Positions 24,639 through 33,743 of a DNA stretch of 51,717 nucleotides are shown here, piece by piece. How positions within the stretch are numbered: the stretch's first letter is position 1; each line of letters opens with the position of its first letter. The position numbers were made by a program, and so were the translations under genes. The stretch is taken from NCBI GenBank assembly GCA_029552545.1, contig JAKPDO010000021.1, positions 1 to 51,717 of the forward strand. The letters run 5' to 3'. The notes under the pieces are model-generated. The model was given only the letters and a program-made list of their open reading frames with translations. It ran no database searches and was not told where the DNA came from. The stretch comes from Planctomycetota bacterium. GTDB lineage: Bacteria > Planctomycetota > Phycisphaerae > Sedimentisphaerales > Anaerohalosphaeraceae.

Positions 24639-26381
24639 TTATGAAGTTTCGACAGGGGCGGTACCGCTGCTTTCGGCGCGGTCTTCTTCTTCCATTCCCT
24701 GTGTGACGCGCAAAACCTCTTCCGGTGTTGTGATGCCCTTGAGGATTTTCTGGATTCCGTCGTGACGCATGGACGTATGGTCCTCGGGTGCGGCCTGGAG
24801 GATTTGGTCAGTTGTGGGCCGCTGGGCGATGAGTTTTCGCAGAGGTTCCGTGATGCGCAGCAGTTCAAAGATTCCGATTCGGCCTTTCATTCCGGTCTGG
24901 CTGCACTCTTCACAGCCGCGTCCGTGATAAAGAACGGCATCAGGCCCGATGGAGATGGAGTTGGTGAGCGTTTCGAGCAGGTGCGGGTCGGGGGTGTAGC
25001 GTTCTTTGCAGAAGGGGCAAATCTTCCGCACGAGCCGCTGCGCCAAAACACCTTCAAGGGAGCTGGCCAGCAGGAAGGGCTCGACGCCCATATCAATCAG
25101 CCGGGTGACGGCACCGGCGGCATCGTTGGTGTGAAGCGTCGAGAAGACCAGGTGGCCGGTGAGGGCGGCCCGGATGGCGATGTCGGCGGTTTCGCGGTCG
25201 CGGATTTCACCAACCATAATGATGTTTGGGTCCTGACGGAGGATATGGCGGAGTCCCCGGCTGAAGGTCAGTCCGCGGCGGGGGTTCACCGGCATCTGAA
25301 TGATGCCTTCCAGCTGATATTCCACCGGGTCTTCAATCGTAATAATCTTCAGACTCGGGTCGTAGATTTTGTTCAGGGCGGCATAGAGCGTCGTGGTTTT
25401 TCCGCTGCCGGTCGGGCCGGTAACGAGAACAATTCCATGGGCTTTTGTAAGGCAATGGCTGAATCCCCTCAGGGTGTTCTTGTCCATCCCGAGGTCTTCC
25501 AGCGGAATCAGGGCGGTGCTGCGGTCCAGCAGACGCATGACCACAGATTCGCCGAAGATGCTGGGAACGGTGGAGACTCGGATATCAATTTTGCCGCGTG
25601 CGGTCGGAAACTCGATGTGCCCGTCCTGCGGGATAAACCGCTCGGCGATGTTCATATTGGCCATGATTTTGATGCGGGAGAGAATGGCCGCCTGAAGCCG
25701 TTTGGGAGAGGCGGATTTTTCGATGAGCATGCCGTCGATGCGGTATTTGATTTTGACGCAGTTTTCGAACGGCTCAATGTGAATATCGCTGGCCCGTGCC
25801 TCGATGGCTTCGAGAATAATCAGATTGACCAGGTTCACCAGAGAGGGTTCGCGGGCCAGTTCGTGGAGTTTGGCGGGTGTCAATTCTCCGTTGGTTTCGA
25901 TTTCAGCAGCAGAGCCCTTATCGGCGGGGGCCAGGTCTTTGAGCATCCGGGCAACGTTGCTGCCGTAATATTTCAGGATGGCCTTCTCCAGTTCCATCGG
26001 GCTGCTGTAGCAGCGGCTGATGCTGCATCCGGTAACCAGCCGAAGGTTTTGAAGAGCTTCCGTGTTGAAGGGGTCGGCCATTGCCACGGTCAGTCGGCCG
26101 TTGCTTTGTTCGAGAGGAAGAACGTTGTACTGAGTGACTATTTCCGGAGGTATTTTCTGAAGAACATCCGGTTTTATGGTAATGTCTTCCAGATTCCTTT
26201 TCGGGATGCCGACTTGCTCGACAAGGCATTCGATGAGCTGCCGGTTTGTGATGGTTCCCGATTCAAGGAGAATCTGGCCGAGTTTTTTTCGAGTATGCTT
26301 TTGGGACTCGAGGGCGGAAGCCAGCTGTGAATCGTTTATAAGTCCCTGCTGACAAAGAAGTTGTCCTATTTTTATTCGCAC
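24639..26381 (-). CDS. gspE: T2SS assembly ATPase GspE
   Basis: A 580-residue traffic ATPase when started at GTG 26381, which has AGGG about eight bases upstream and begins directly at a MshEN-type N-terminal domain (IGQLLCQQGLINDSQLASAL). The open frame further upstream has no ribosome site. The family set is complete: VTGPTGSGKTT Walker A, IMVGEIRD Walker B, FSTLHTND His box, and the zinc knuckle CPFC/CEEC. It powers pseudopilus growth from the cytoplasmic side via GspL and GspF. It is the first gene of the leftward gsp operon. Confidence 0.92.
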   Translation of the reverse strand: MRIKIGQLLCQQGLINDSQLASALESQKHTRKKLGQILLESGTITNRQLIECLVEQVGIPKRNLEDITIKPDVLQKIPPEIVTQYNVLPLEQSNGRLTVAMADPFNTEALQNLRLVTGCSISRCYSSPMELEKAILKYYGSNVARMLKDLAPADKGSAAEIETNGELTPAKLHELAREPSLVNLVNLIILEAIEARASDIHIEPFENCVKIKYRIDGMLIEKSASPKRLQAAILSRIKIMANMNIAERFIPQDGHIEFPTARGKIDIRVSTVPSIFGESVVMRLLDRSTALIPLEDLGMDKNTLRGFSHCLTKAHGIVLVTGPTGSGKTTTLYAALNKIYDPSLKIITIEDPVEYQLEGIIQMPVNPRRGLTFSRGLRHILRQDPNIIMVGEIRDRETADIAIRAALTGHLVFSTLHTNDAAGAVTRLIDMGVEPFLLASSLEGVLAQRLVRKICPFCKERYTPDPHLLETLTNSISIGPDAVLYHGRGCEECSQTGMKGRIGIFELLRITEPLRKLIAQRPTTDQILQAAPEDHTSMRHDGIQKILKGITTPEEVLRVTQGMEEEDRAESSGTAPVETS

Positions 26382-26715
26382 GTGTATTCCCTGCTTTTTT
26401 TTCAATTTCTGAAATTTCGTCCTTTTTATTAGATTGTGAATAGACAAGGGTTGCTGGAGGCCCTGTCCCGGGAAGATAGACGTATGAAAAGGGGGGTTTG
26501 TTTCGAAAACTGTTTTTTTTGAACGGTTTTCGGGATGAAATTTTTAAGTCTTTAATATAAAAGGGCTTAGAAAAACGAATATAGCCGAGTGTCCGGGGAC
26601 ACTCGGCCATATTCACAACACCTCCTCCAGTGCCAACGAACGTGTGTCTTTTCCTTGTTAACGCTCCAGTGTAGAACGTATCATAAGTTCGTTGTTTGCT
26701 TCCTGGCCTGCAGGT
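26382..26715. other. non-coding region between gspE and the PEP-CTERM genes
   Basis: About 330 bases. It holds the hairpin described at 26584-26607 and A/T-rich stretches before gspE (minus-strand direction). I see no gene and no clear -35/-10 pair, although the gspE operon promoter must lie here if the hairpin terminates the upstream transcripts. Confidence 0.5.
26584..26607 (-). terminator. terminator between PEP-CTERM genes and gspE
   Basis: GCCGAGTGTCC and GGACACTCGGC form a perfect 11-bp inverted repeat. On the minus strand it is followed by TATATTCGTTTTTC, consistent with a terminator for the leftward PEP-CTERM transcripts about 110 bases after the last stop. Confidence 0.6.
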
Positions 26716-27354
26716 CTATCCTGAAACGCGTTTGAGTCGAAGCAGAACAGTCCCGGCAGCTAACAGACACACCGTTGTTGGTTCTGGAATCGGATTATCC
26801 CCCGGTACCGGAAAATCCTGATCCGGGTTATCCCCGGGAACGGGGAAGGGGTCATTTTCTTCTTCCGGCAGGTTGGGCCACGTAAAGGTGGCGTATTCCA
26901 TTTCCGGATAAAAGGCCATCATTTCCCCGCCGCTCCCGACCGCCAGAGGAGTCTGGACGGCTCCCCCCTGCGGGGCGCCTGCCGGCAGGGCACGGCTGAC
27001 TTCGAGGGGGATTTCGAATTCGTCTCGCTCATAAACGGCGATGACGATTTTAGGGGCGTCCACACGCATTTGGGTTGCCATACTGGCCGGGTCGCTTACG
27101 TCGCCGAGCCAGTAGAGGAAACGATAGCCCGGCTTGGGCATCGCCGTCAGCGTTACGGTGGCGCCGACCGCCAGTTTGTGGACGCCCAAGCCGGGGTTAA
27201 CCGTTCCTGCGTGAATCGGACTTTGTTCAATCAGCACGGCATAACCGTTCTCATCCGTGTCGGCTGCGAACGCAGCGGCCGCTGCAACCAGCAGAACCGC
27301 CAGCGCGAATCCCTTCATCCCTTGATTGAATGCTTGTTTCTGTTTTTCGGACAT
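26716..27354 (-). CDS. PEP-CTERM protein with a bacterial-repeat domain
   Basis: A 212-residue exported protein. The start ATG 27354 has GGGGAG seven bases upstream. A signal segment (about 13-31) is followed by one InlB/Flg_new-like repeat (GATVTLTAMPKPGYRFLYWLG, about 63-83). Near the C-terminus are two copies of a PVPGDNP phrase, then the PEP-CTERM signal: IPEP, a hydrophobic stretch and an Arg/Lys end. Such proteins are handled by exosortase and attached to or released at the outer surface. No exosortase is in this window. It is first upstream of the T2SS operon and the last of three tandem PEP-CTERM genes. Confidence 0.8.
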   Translation of the reverse strand: MSEKQKQAFNQGMKGFALAVLLVAAAAAFAADTDENGYAVLIEQSPIHAGTVNPGLGVHKLAVGATVTLTAMPKPGYRFLYWLGDVSDPASMATQMRVDAPKIVIAVYERDEFEIPLEVSRALPAGAPQGGAVQTPLAVGSGGEMMAFYPEMEYATFTWPNLPEEENDPFPVPGDNPDQDFPVPGDNPIPEPTTVCLLAAGTVLLRLKRVSG

Positions 27355-27408
27355 TTGGGTCTCCCCAGCCGATTTTGAGTTTGGAACATTCGTTGGCATG
27401 TGTCGGGA

Positions 27409-28056
27409 TTAATGGATTTTTCGGACGGCCGCCGAGGCCAATCCGATGCTGAGAATCAGCAGAGTTGCCGGTTCAGGAATCGGATTGCCGTTGTCTTCGT
27501 CGCCGGGGACGGGGATATCCTCGTCTTCCGGCGGGAACAAATCATAGGTTCCGACCTTAATCGGACTGTTGCTCCGGATCAGCAGGAAAACAGAATGTTC
27601 TCCCGCCTGGATGTTCTGGGTTTCGAACAGCCAGTTTCCCTCCGTTCGGCTGACGTTAAAGAAAGCCGAGGAGGCATCCACACCGGAGACGGTATTGTCC
27701 GTGCCGATGTAACTGTTTGGATTGTCGGCGGGAATAGCCCCGTCGCCAATCTGCTTAATTACGAACGCGGTCAGAGCGGAGGAACCGGAGTTCTGGAAAA
27801 TCTGATAGGCATAGATGTAGCGTCCGGTTCCGGGAGCAGTTCCCGTAAACTCACTCGGATAGGCCTGGGTGTCGTACACGGCAAATTCGATGCGTCCGCT
27901 GAGAATCTGGCCGTTGCCGAGGTTGAGATTGTAATGTGTCTGACCGTAATAATAGGAACTTTCCGGCAGGTGAGTCAGGGCCGCCTGCGCCGCCGGGATG
28001 GCGGCAAGCGCCGTACAAATTAACAGCCACAGGTGAATCGTTTTGATTTGGGTCAT
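27409..28056 (-). CDS. PEP-CTERM protein of unknown function
   Basis: A 215-residue protein with a signal peptide ending AAQA (about 26), a beta-rich extracellular domain without a recognised family, a spacer containing PVPGD, and the PEP-CTERM segment (PIPEPATLLILSIGLASAAVR). Its PVPGD spacer matches those of the protein encoded downstream. It is the middle gene of the tandem trio. Confidence 0.78.
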   Translation of the reverse strand: MTQIKTIHLWLLICTALAAIPAAQAALTHLPESSYYYGQTHYNLNLGNGQILSGRIEFAVYDTQAYPSEFTGTAPGTGRYIYAYQIFQNSGSSALTAFVIKQIGDGAIPADNPNSYIGTDNTVSGVDASSAFFNVSRTEGNWLFETQNIQAGEHSVFLLIRSNSPIKVGTYDLFPPEDEDIPVPGDEDNGNPIPEPATLLILSIGLASAAVRKIH

Positions 28057-28114
28057 ATCAATGACCTCCTCGCTTTTTTAGAGTTTGGACTGTTTCGTCA
28101 AGGATGCTGCACAT

Positions 28115-28714
28115 TCAACTGTTTCTCTTTCGAGAAAAACGGCTCAGCATGCCCCCTGCGGCCAGAAGCAGCGCGGTCATCGGTTCCGGGACGAACTTCG
28201 GGGTGAGAATCTTGCCGACCAGGAAATTGTATTGACCGGCTGTAATACCGGCTAATGAACCGTCTGCTTCGATGGGCTTTTGGGGACTGATGAACCAGAG
28301 CGTTGCGGAGGTGTCACCCGGCTTGAGGGGGTTCTTGAAGAACGCCTCAATGCTTTTAATTTTGCCTTCGTCGGGGTCATTGACCGGTTCCCAGGCAAAA
28401 GGAGTTTTGCCGTCTACATCCCATCCATAATCAAGAATCTCCACGTCCGCTAATATCTCAACGGAGAAAAAGCTGAGATTGACGCGGGCATCGGAGATTA
28501 GGTAGGTGTAGATGTAATTGCCTCGGTAGTTGTGTTCTTCGCCGGCCAGATAAACCCGGCTGAGTACCTCGGCGGCTCCTGTGCCTGTACCCGGCTCAAA
28601 GGTGTCGCTTAGAGAGGCATAGAGGGTGCTTCCGTCGGTGATCCCTGCGAAAGCGATGGGTGAAACCAGCAACGCCAGAAGAATAATCCAGCATTGCCTT
28701 TGAATCGGTTTCAT
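28115..28714 (-). CDS. PEP-CTERM protein of unknown function
   Basis: A 199-residue protein with a signal peptide (about 1-23, ending AFA), an unrecognised beta-rich domain and a C-terminal PEP-CTERM (FVPEPMTALLLAAGGMLSRFSRK). The start codon has AAGGGGAG just upstream. It lacks the PVPGD spacer seen in its two neighbours. It is the first gene of the leftward PEP-CTERM group. Confidence 0.78.
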   Translation of the reverse strand: MKPIQRQCWIILLALLVSPIAFAGITDGSTLYASLSDTFEPGTGTGAAEVLSRVYLAGEEHNYRGNYIYTYLISDARVNLSFFSVEILADVEILDYGWDVDGKTPFAWEPVNDPDEGKIKSIEAFFKNPLKPGDTSATLWFISPQKPIEADGSLAGITAGQYNFLVGKILTPKFVPEPMTALLLAAGGMLSRFSRKRNS

Positions 28715-29254
28715 AGTCTCCCCTTAAAGAAAGAGTTTAACACGTTCGACTGCACAGACTGCAAACTGCACACACACTTCCTGAAACACACACACAAAAC
28801 GCACACTGCACCACACACACACGCTATTTCCACTCGAACCCGCCGCACGCCGACGAATTCGAGTACCACACCGTTTTGTGCGGAAAGGCCGCACGGCTCA
28901 AAGCATGCGCAGACTCTCTCCGGCTCGTGTTTCCTCTTCCTCTAAGAAAGCGTCCTATCCTCCCCAATTCGAACGGTAAGATGTGTCCTTACATCCGCAG
29001 ACAAAACCTTGTCAAAAAAAGGTGCAGGGTCATAACACGTTCAATCGGCACTATCAATGATCCTGCTTCTCTTTCCTCGACCTCCCCAGATTGGATGATA
29101 CTGGTATTTAACCAGATTGACGTTTTGGAGTCAAGAGAAAAATTTTAAAAAAACAAAAAAGTTTTTTCTCTTCCATATCGGCGTTTTTTTCGGACGTGCC
29201 GAGGGCGGCCCTTCAAAAAAAATGCTGATGCGGAAATGGAGCCGACAGGGCCGT
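28715..29254. other. 540-bp gene-free region with a CA-rich tract
   Basis: No gene that I can support. Bases 28767-28826 are very rich in ACAC dinucleotides, so small frames here translate to His/Thr-rich noise. At about 29130-29170 an A-rich/T-rich palindrome (AGAGAAAAA / TTTTTCTCT) may terminate the aminotransferase gene that ends at 29255. Confidence 0.5.
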
Positions 29255-30487
29255 CTAAGGAATTTGCATTTGTTTCCGTCGTTTTCCGGGGACGGGTTTG
29301 CCCTGAAGGTAGCGTCCGATATTCCGAACGGCCTGACGAAGCCGGTGTTCGTTCTCCACCAGAGCGATGCGCATGTGGTATTCGCCGTTTTCTCCGAAGG
29401 CGCGGCCCGGGGCCATGGCGACATACGCATTTTCGAGCAGCTCCATCGCAAAATCGATGCTGCCTTTTCCTTTGGAGTGTTCGACGGGAAATTTCGTCCA
29501 GACAAACATCGAAGCGCGGGGGACATCCACTTCCCATCCGATTCGTTTGAGGCCTTCGCAGACGACATCGCGTCGGGCCTGATATTTTTCGTTTTGAATT
29601 CGGATGTGGTCGTCGCAATGACGCATCGCGATAATGCTGGCGATTTGGATGGGCTGGAAGATGCCGTAGTCGTAATAGCCCTTAATCGTAGCCAGGGCCT
29701 CAATCATTTTTCGGTTGCCGGCGGCAAACCCGATTCGAAAGCCCGCCATCCCGTAGGGCTTGCTGAGTGTGGTGAACTCGACGCCGACGTCTTTGGCGCC
29801 CTTGGCGGACAGGAAACTGGGGGCTTTGTAGCCGTCAAAACAGGTCTCTCCGTAGGCGAAATCGTGGATGACGGCGATTTGAAAGCGTTTGGCCAAATCC
29901 ACAACAGTTTCAAAGAATCCTTCCTCGACGGTCATTCCGGTCGGGTTATGCGGATAATTGAGAATCAGCAGTTTGGGCCGCGGGAACAGGTGCTCGCAGA
30001 CCATCGCAATGGTGTCCAGAAACTTCTGGTCATTGCCCAGCGGGACGGTGATGACATTCGCGCCGGCCAGAGCGACGCCGTAAATGTGGATGGGGAAGGC
30101 CGGGTCGGCCACGACAGCCGTATCACCCGGGCCGAGCATCGCCAGACACATATGGCTGAAGCCCTCTTTGGAGCCGATGCAGGCGAGGACTTCGGTTTCC
30201 GGGTCGAGGGAGACGTCCCATTTCCGCTCGTATTTGAGGGCCATCTCGCGGCGGAGATTGAAGATGCCCTTGGAGGCGCTGTAGCGGTGGTTGCGGGGAT
30301 CGCGGGCGGCTTCGCAGAGTTTGTCGATAACCAGGTCCGGCGCCCCGTCCATCGGGTTGCCCATACCGAGGTCGATGATGTCGATGTCCTGCCGGCGTTT
30401 TTCAAGTTTGAGGGCGTTTAAGCGTCCAAACAAATACGGCGGCAGCCGTTTGATTCTCGAAGAAGGTTCAATTACAAACTCGTCCAT
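29255..30487 (-). CDS. alaC: class I PLP aminotransferase, AlaC (glutamate-pyruvate) type
   Basis: A 410-residue fold-type I aminotransferase. Starting at ATG 30487 gives the family's usual N-terminus with RIKRLPPYLFGRL, then DLGMGNPMDGAP, YSASKGI, the PHNPTG-like segment YPHNPTGMTVE, and the PLP lysine in TLSKPYGMAGFRIGF. It is closest in pattern to E. coli AlaC/YfdZ and to LL-diaminopimelate aminotransferases; the former fits better. It makes alanine from pyruvate and glutamate in the cytoplasm. It diverges from the glycine cleavage operon. Confidence 0.82.
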   Translation of the reverse strand: MDEFVIEPSSRIKRLPPYLFGRLNALKLEKRRQDIDIIDLGMGNPMDGAPDLVIDKLCEAARDPRNHRYSASKGIFNLRREMALKYERKWDVSLDPETEVLACIGSKEGFSHMCLAMLGPGDTAVVADPAFPIHIYGVALAGANVITVPLGNDQKFLDTIAMVCEHLFPRPKLLILNYPHNPTGMTVEEGFFETVVDLAKRFQIAVIHDFAYGETCFDGYKAPSFLSAKGAKDVGVEFTTLSKPYGMAGFRIGFAAGNRKMIEALATIKGYYDYGIFQPIQIASIIAMRHCDDHIRIQNEKYQARRDVVCEGLKRIGWEVDVPRASMFVWTKFPVEHSKGKGSIDFAMELLENAYVAMAPGRAFGENGEYHMRIALVENEHRLRQAVRNIGRYLQGKPVPGKRRKQMQIP

Positions 30488-30596
30488 TTTTTGTGGTCCG
30501 TTTTTTAGGTTTTGATTTTTGATTTTCCAATTTAACCGATAAGGCGGCTTTTGTAAACCATCGGCATACAAGAAGAGAAAGGTTTGATTTTTCGAT

Positions 30597-30624
30597 TTGC
30601 CGATGCGGAAAATCTGTATAGAAT
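30597..30624 (+). promoter_or_regulatory. candidate promoter of the glycine cleavage operon
   Basis: TTGCCG (30597-30602) and TAGAAT (30619-30624) with a 16-bp spacer. The leader of about 60 bases has a 7-bp stem CCGAAAC (30627-30633)/GTTTCGG (30659-30665). It does not match a glycine riboswitch. Confidence 0.5.
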
Positions 30625-30689
30625 GTCCGAAACTTACAGGTCTTGTCCGGTTGGAAAGGTTTCGGATTGCGGAAAGGCAGGGCTGAGTT

Positions 30690-31898
30690 GTGAAGCGGAC
30701 GGTTTTGTATGATTGTCATCTGGAATGCGGGGGGCGTCTGGTGGACTTTGCCGGCTGGCATATGCCGGTGCAGTACCAGAAGGGGATTCTGCAGGAACAT
30801 TTGGAGACGCGGCGTTCGGCCGGTTTGTTTGATGTATCTCATATGGGGCGTTTTGAAATTACAGGCCGGCGGGCACTGGAGTTTTTGCGGTGGGTTCTAA
30901 CCAATGATGCGGGAGCTTTGCCGGTCGGTCGGGCTCATTATACCCTGCTGGCGGATGAGACAGGGGGAGCGATTGACGATGCCTATCTGTATCGTTTTTC
31001 GCCGGAACAGTGGATCCTGGTTGTCAATGCGGCCAATACCTATAAGGACTGGGAATATTTGCGGAGAAAGGCCGGAGAAATGGGTGGGGGGATTCAGCTG
31101 AAAAATGTCAGCGAGGAGCTGGCTATGATTGCCCTCCAGGGCCCCCAATCCGAGGTCATGCTTTCAGGTGTGGTGGAAAGCGGGCAGCTGCCGGAACCGA
31201 AGCGGAATGCACTCGGGACGGTTCGGATTGCCGGCTGTGAGGTGCTGGTCGGGCGGACGGGCTATACGGGGGAACCGGTCTGTTTTGAATTGTTTGTTCC
31301 TGCTAAGGCAGCGGAGGGGCTCTGGTGTCTGCTTTTAGAGAGGGGGGTTTGTCCGGTTGGATTGGGGGCTCGGGATACGCTTCGTCTGGAGGCGTCGTTG
31401 CCGCTGTACGGACATGAATACGGCCGGGATGTGATGGGACAGGAGATTCCGATTTTGGCCTGTCCGGCGGCGAAGGTTGGAGTGAACTTAAAAGACCCGG
31501 AACGTCGCTTTATCGGTCGGGAGGTCCTCGAGGAGCAAAGCAAGACTTTAAAAAAAGGAATTTGTGCGTTTCGTGTGCTCGGCAAAGGGGTCGTACGGGC
31601 CGGGGCGGCGGTGTTTCAGGGTCTGCGGGAAATCGGACGTGTCACCAGCGGCACGGTGGTGCCTTACTGGGTGCCGCGAGAAGTGTCCTGTCCGCATCAC
31701 TGCGGTCATGGAACGGGCTGGGAGGCACATTTTTCCGGACAAACCGCTCAGCGTGCCATCGGTCTGGCGATGCTGGAAGGGCCTTTGGGAGCGGGGGCTT
31801 TGATCGAGATTGACCTGCGGGGGCGGCGGGTCGAGGCGGAGGTTGTAAAAAGAAATCTTGACAATTCCTGCGGGCCGATTACGTTTGCGGTGGTGTGA
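30690..31898 (+). CDS. gcvT: aminomethyltransferase (glycine cleavage T protein)
   Basis: A 402-residue GcvT starting at GTG 30690. The N-terminal folate-binding fold (DFAGWHMPVQYQKGI, FDVSHMG), the central GRTGYTGE and RLEA-x-LPLYGHE motifs and the C-terminal barrel (GRVTSGT) are present. It releases ammonia from the aminomethyl-lipoyl intermediate and makes methylene-tetrahydrofolate. After VTSGTVVPYW an additional segment of about 20 residues rich in Cys and His (CPHHCGH) separates it from the usual IGLAMLEG end; most GcvT proteins are about 360-370 residues. First gene of gcvT-H-PA-PB. Confidence 0.9.
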   Translation: MKRTVLYDCHLECGGRLVDFAGWHMPVQYQKGILQEHLETRRSAGLFDVSHMGRFEITGRRALEFLRWVLTNDAGALPVGRAHYTLLADETGGAIDDAYLYRFSPEQWILVVNAANTYKDWEYLRRKAGEMGGGIQLKNVSEELAMIALQGPQSEVMLSGVVESGQLPEPKRNALGTVRIAGCEVLVGRTGYTGEPVCFELFVPAKAAEGLWCLLLERGVCPVGLGARDTLRLEASLPLYGHEYGRDVMGQEIPILACPAAKVGVNLKDPERRFIGREVLEEQSKTLKKGICAFRVLGKGVVRAGAAVFQGLREIGRVTSGTVVPYWVPREVSCPHHCGHGTGWEAHFSGQTAQRAIGLAMLEGPLGAGALIEIDLRGRRVEAEVVKRNLDNSCGPITFAVV

Positions 31899-31940
31899 AA
31901 GAAACGGCGATATTCTTTTTCGATATCGGAGGTTCACAGG

Positions 31941-32330
31941 ATGATTGACCCGGAAGCCAGATACTTAAGGACCCATGAATGGGCCAAAGACGAAGGCAGG
32001 GGAGTTTTTGCCGTCGGTTTGAGCAGTTATGCCCTCGAACAGCTGGGGGATATTGTTTATTTGGAACTGCCGGAGGTTGGGGATACGGTGGAGCAGGGAG
32101 GTACGTTTGGGGTGGTGGAATCCGTCAAGGCGGCTTCCGATTTGTATGCCCCGCTGGGCGGGGAGGTTGTGGAGGTCAATCGGGCGGCGGCGGAGAATCC
32201 GGACATGCTCAAGGAGGACCCGTATGAGGAGGGCTGGCTGATTAAAATCAAGGCCTCCAATCCATCGGAGTTTGAGGATTTGATGGATGCCAGGGAATAC
32301 AAGCAGTTTTTGGAGACGGAAGCAGAGTAG
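31941..32330 (+). CDS. gcvH: glycine cleavage H protein
   Basis: A 129-residue lipoyl carrier with the lipoylation site Lys63 in VVESVKAASD, and the family start YLRTHEWAK. A GGAGG lies eight bases before ATG 31941. It shuttles the aminomethyl group between P, T and L proteins in the cytoplasm. No gcvL (lipoamide dehydrogenase) or lipoylation gene is in this window. Confidence 0.95.
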   Translation: MIDPEARYLRTHEWAKDEGRGVFAVGLSSYALEQLGDIVYLELPEVGDTVEQGGTFGVVESVKAASDLYAPLGGEVVEVNRAAAENPDMLKEDPYEEGWLIKIKASNPSEFEDLMDAREYKQFLETEAE

Positions 32331-32378
32331 CCGCTGTTTTTAACAATTCATTTTGCCCCGTTATTTCTTGAGGACAGG

Positions 32379-33710
32379 ATGCCTTACATTTCCCATACGG
32401 ACCGGCAGCGGGCTCAAATGCTCGCGGAGATTGGACTGAAACCGGAGGATTTGTTTTCCGATATTCCGCCGTCACTTCGATGCAGACCGCTGAATTTGCC
32501 GGAGGGCTTAAGCGAGCAGGAGGTGCGCAGCCGTCTGGCGGCGATTGCCTCCAAGAATTATATCCATCTGACCTGTTTTCTGGGCGGCGGGTTTTATGAC
32601 CATTTCATTCCGGCGGCGGTGTATGCCCTGACAAGCCGAAGCGAATTTTATACGGCCTACACGCCGTATCAGCCGGAGGTGTCGCAGGGCACGCTTCAGG
32701 CGATTTATGAGTTTCAGTCCGTCATCTGCCGGCTGACGGAGATGGAGGCGTCGAATGCGTCGCTGTATGACGGAGGAACGGCGCTGTATGAGGCGATGAT
32801 GATGGCGCTTCGGCTGACGCGCCGCAACAAGGTGATTGTGGATGATTCGGTCAATCCGATTTATCGGGTGATGCTGCATTCCTATACGCGGAATCTGAAG
32901 ATTGAGCTGACGGAAACGGAAAACGCCGGCGGATTGGCCAATCGGGAGGCGATACGCCGGGCCCTCGATGAGCAGACCGCCGCCGTGATTGTACAGAATC
33001 CGAATTTTTTCGGGTGCATCGATGATTTTACGGATTTGGCCGAGGCGGCACATTCGAAAGGGGCGCTGCTGATTGTCTCGTGCTATCCGATTTCGCTGGG
33101 GATTTTGAAGACCCCGGGAGCGATGGGAGCGGATATTGTAACGGGGGAAGGGCAGAGTCTGGGGCTGCCGATGTGTTTTGGGGGGCCGTATCTGGGCTTT
33201 ATGGCGACGCGGAAGGAGTATGTGCGTCAGATGCCCGGACGGATTGTCGGGCAGACGACCGATGCCCAGGGGCGGCGCGGATTTGTGCTGACGCTTCAGG
33301 CGCGGGAGCAGCACATCCGCCGGGACAAGGCGACCTCGAATATTTGTTCCAATGAGGCGCTCTGTGCCCTCACGGCGCTGGTGTATTTATGTCTGCTGGG
33401 CAAAGAGGGACTGCGGGAGACGGCACAGCTGTGTGCAGACAAGGCCAGTTATGCCTATCAGCGGCTGACGGCGATTCCCGGGGTGCGGCCGCATTTTCCG
33501 GCGCAGTGGTTTTTTAATGAGATGGTGCTGGATTTGCCGTGCGAGGCGGCGGAGGCAGCGGCCAAACTGATTGAGCGGGGGTATGCGGCGGGATTCCCCC
33601 TGAGCCGCTATTACAAGGGGATGAACAATTCGCTGCTGATTGCCGTCACGGAAAAACGCACCAAACAGGAAATCGGAATGCTGGCTGAAGAACTGGAAGC
33701 AATTTTATAA
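32379..33710 (+). CDS. gcvPA: glycine dehydrogenase (decarboxylating) subunit 1
   Basis: A 443-residue N-terminal half of the split P protein. Motifs of this half are seen: FLGGGFYDHFIPAAV, EFYTAYTPYQPE, NASLYDGGTAL, and the C-terminal NNSLLIAVTEKRTK. It lacks the PLP lysine, which resides in subunit 2. With GcvPB it decarboxylates glycine and loads the H protein. It begins 48 bases after gcvH. Confidence 0.94.
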   Translation: MPYISHTDRQRAQMLAEIGLKPEDLFSDIPPSLRCRPLNLPEGLSEQEVRSRLAAIASKNYIHLTCFLGGGFYDHFIPAAVYALTSRSEFYTAYTPYQPEVSQGTLQAIYEFQSVICRLTEMEASNASLYDGGTALYEAMMMALRLTRRNKVIVDDSVNPIYRVMLHSYTRNLKIELTETENAGGLANREAIRRALDEQTAAVIVQNPNFFGCIDDFTDLAEAAHSKGALLIVSCYPISLGILKTPGAMGADIVTGEGQSLGLPMCFGGPYLGFMATRKEYVRQMPGRIVGQTTDAQGRRGFVLTLQAREQHIRRDKATSNICSNEALCALTALVYLCLLGKEGLRETAQLCADKASYAYQRLTAIPGVRPHFPAQWFFNEMVLDLPCEAAEAAAKLIERGYAAGFPLSRYYKGMNNSLLIAVTEKRTKQEIGMLAEELEAIL

Positions 33711-33743
33711 AACCGCTGCGGTGTAAAAAGGAAAAATGAATCG

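Noticed and set aside
28694..28945. Frame with His/Thr-rich peptide over the CA-rich tract
   Set aside because: Composition arises from the ACAC repeats; no start signal.
30627..30689. Glycine riboswitch before gcvT
   Set aside because: The leader is only about 60 bases and lacks the conserved glycine aptamer core; only one simple stem is present.
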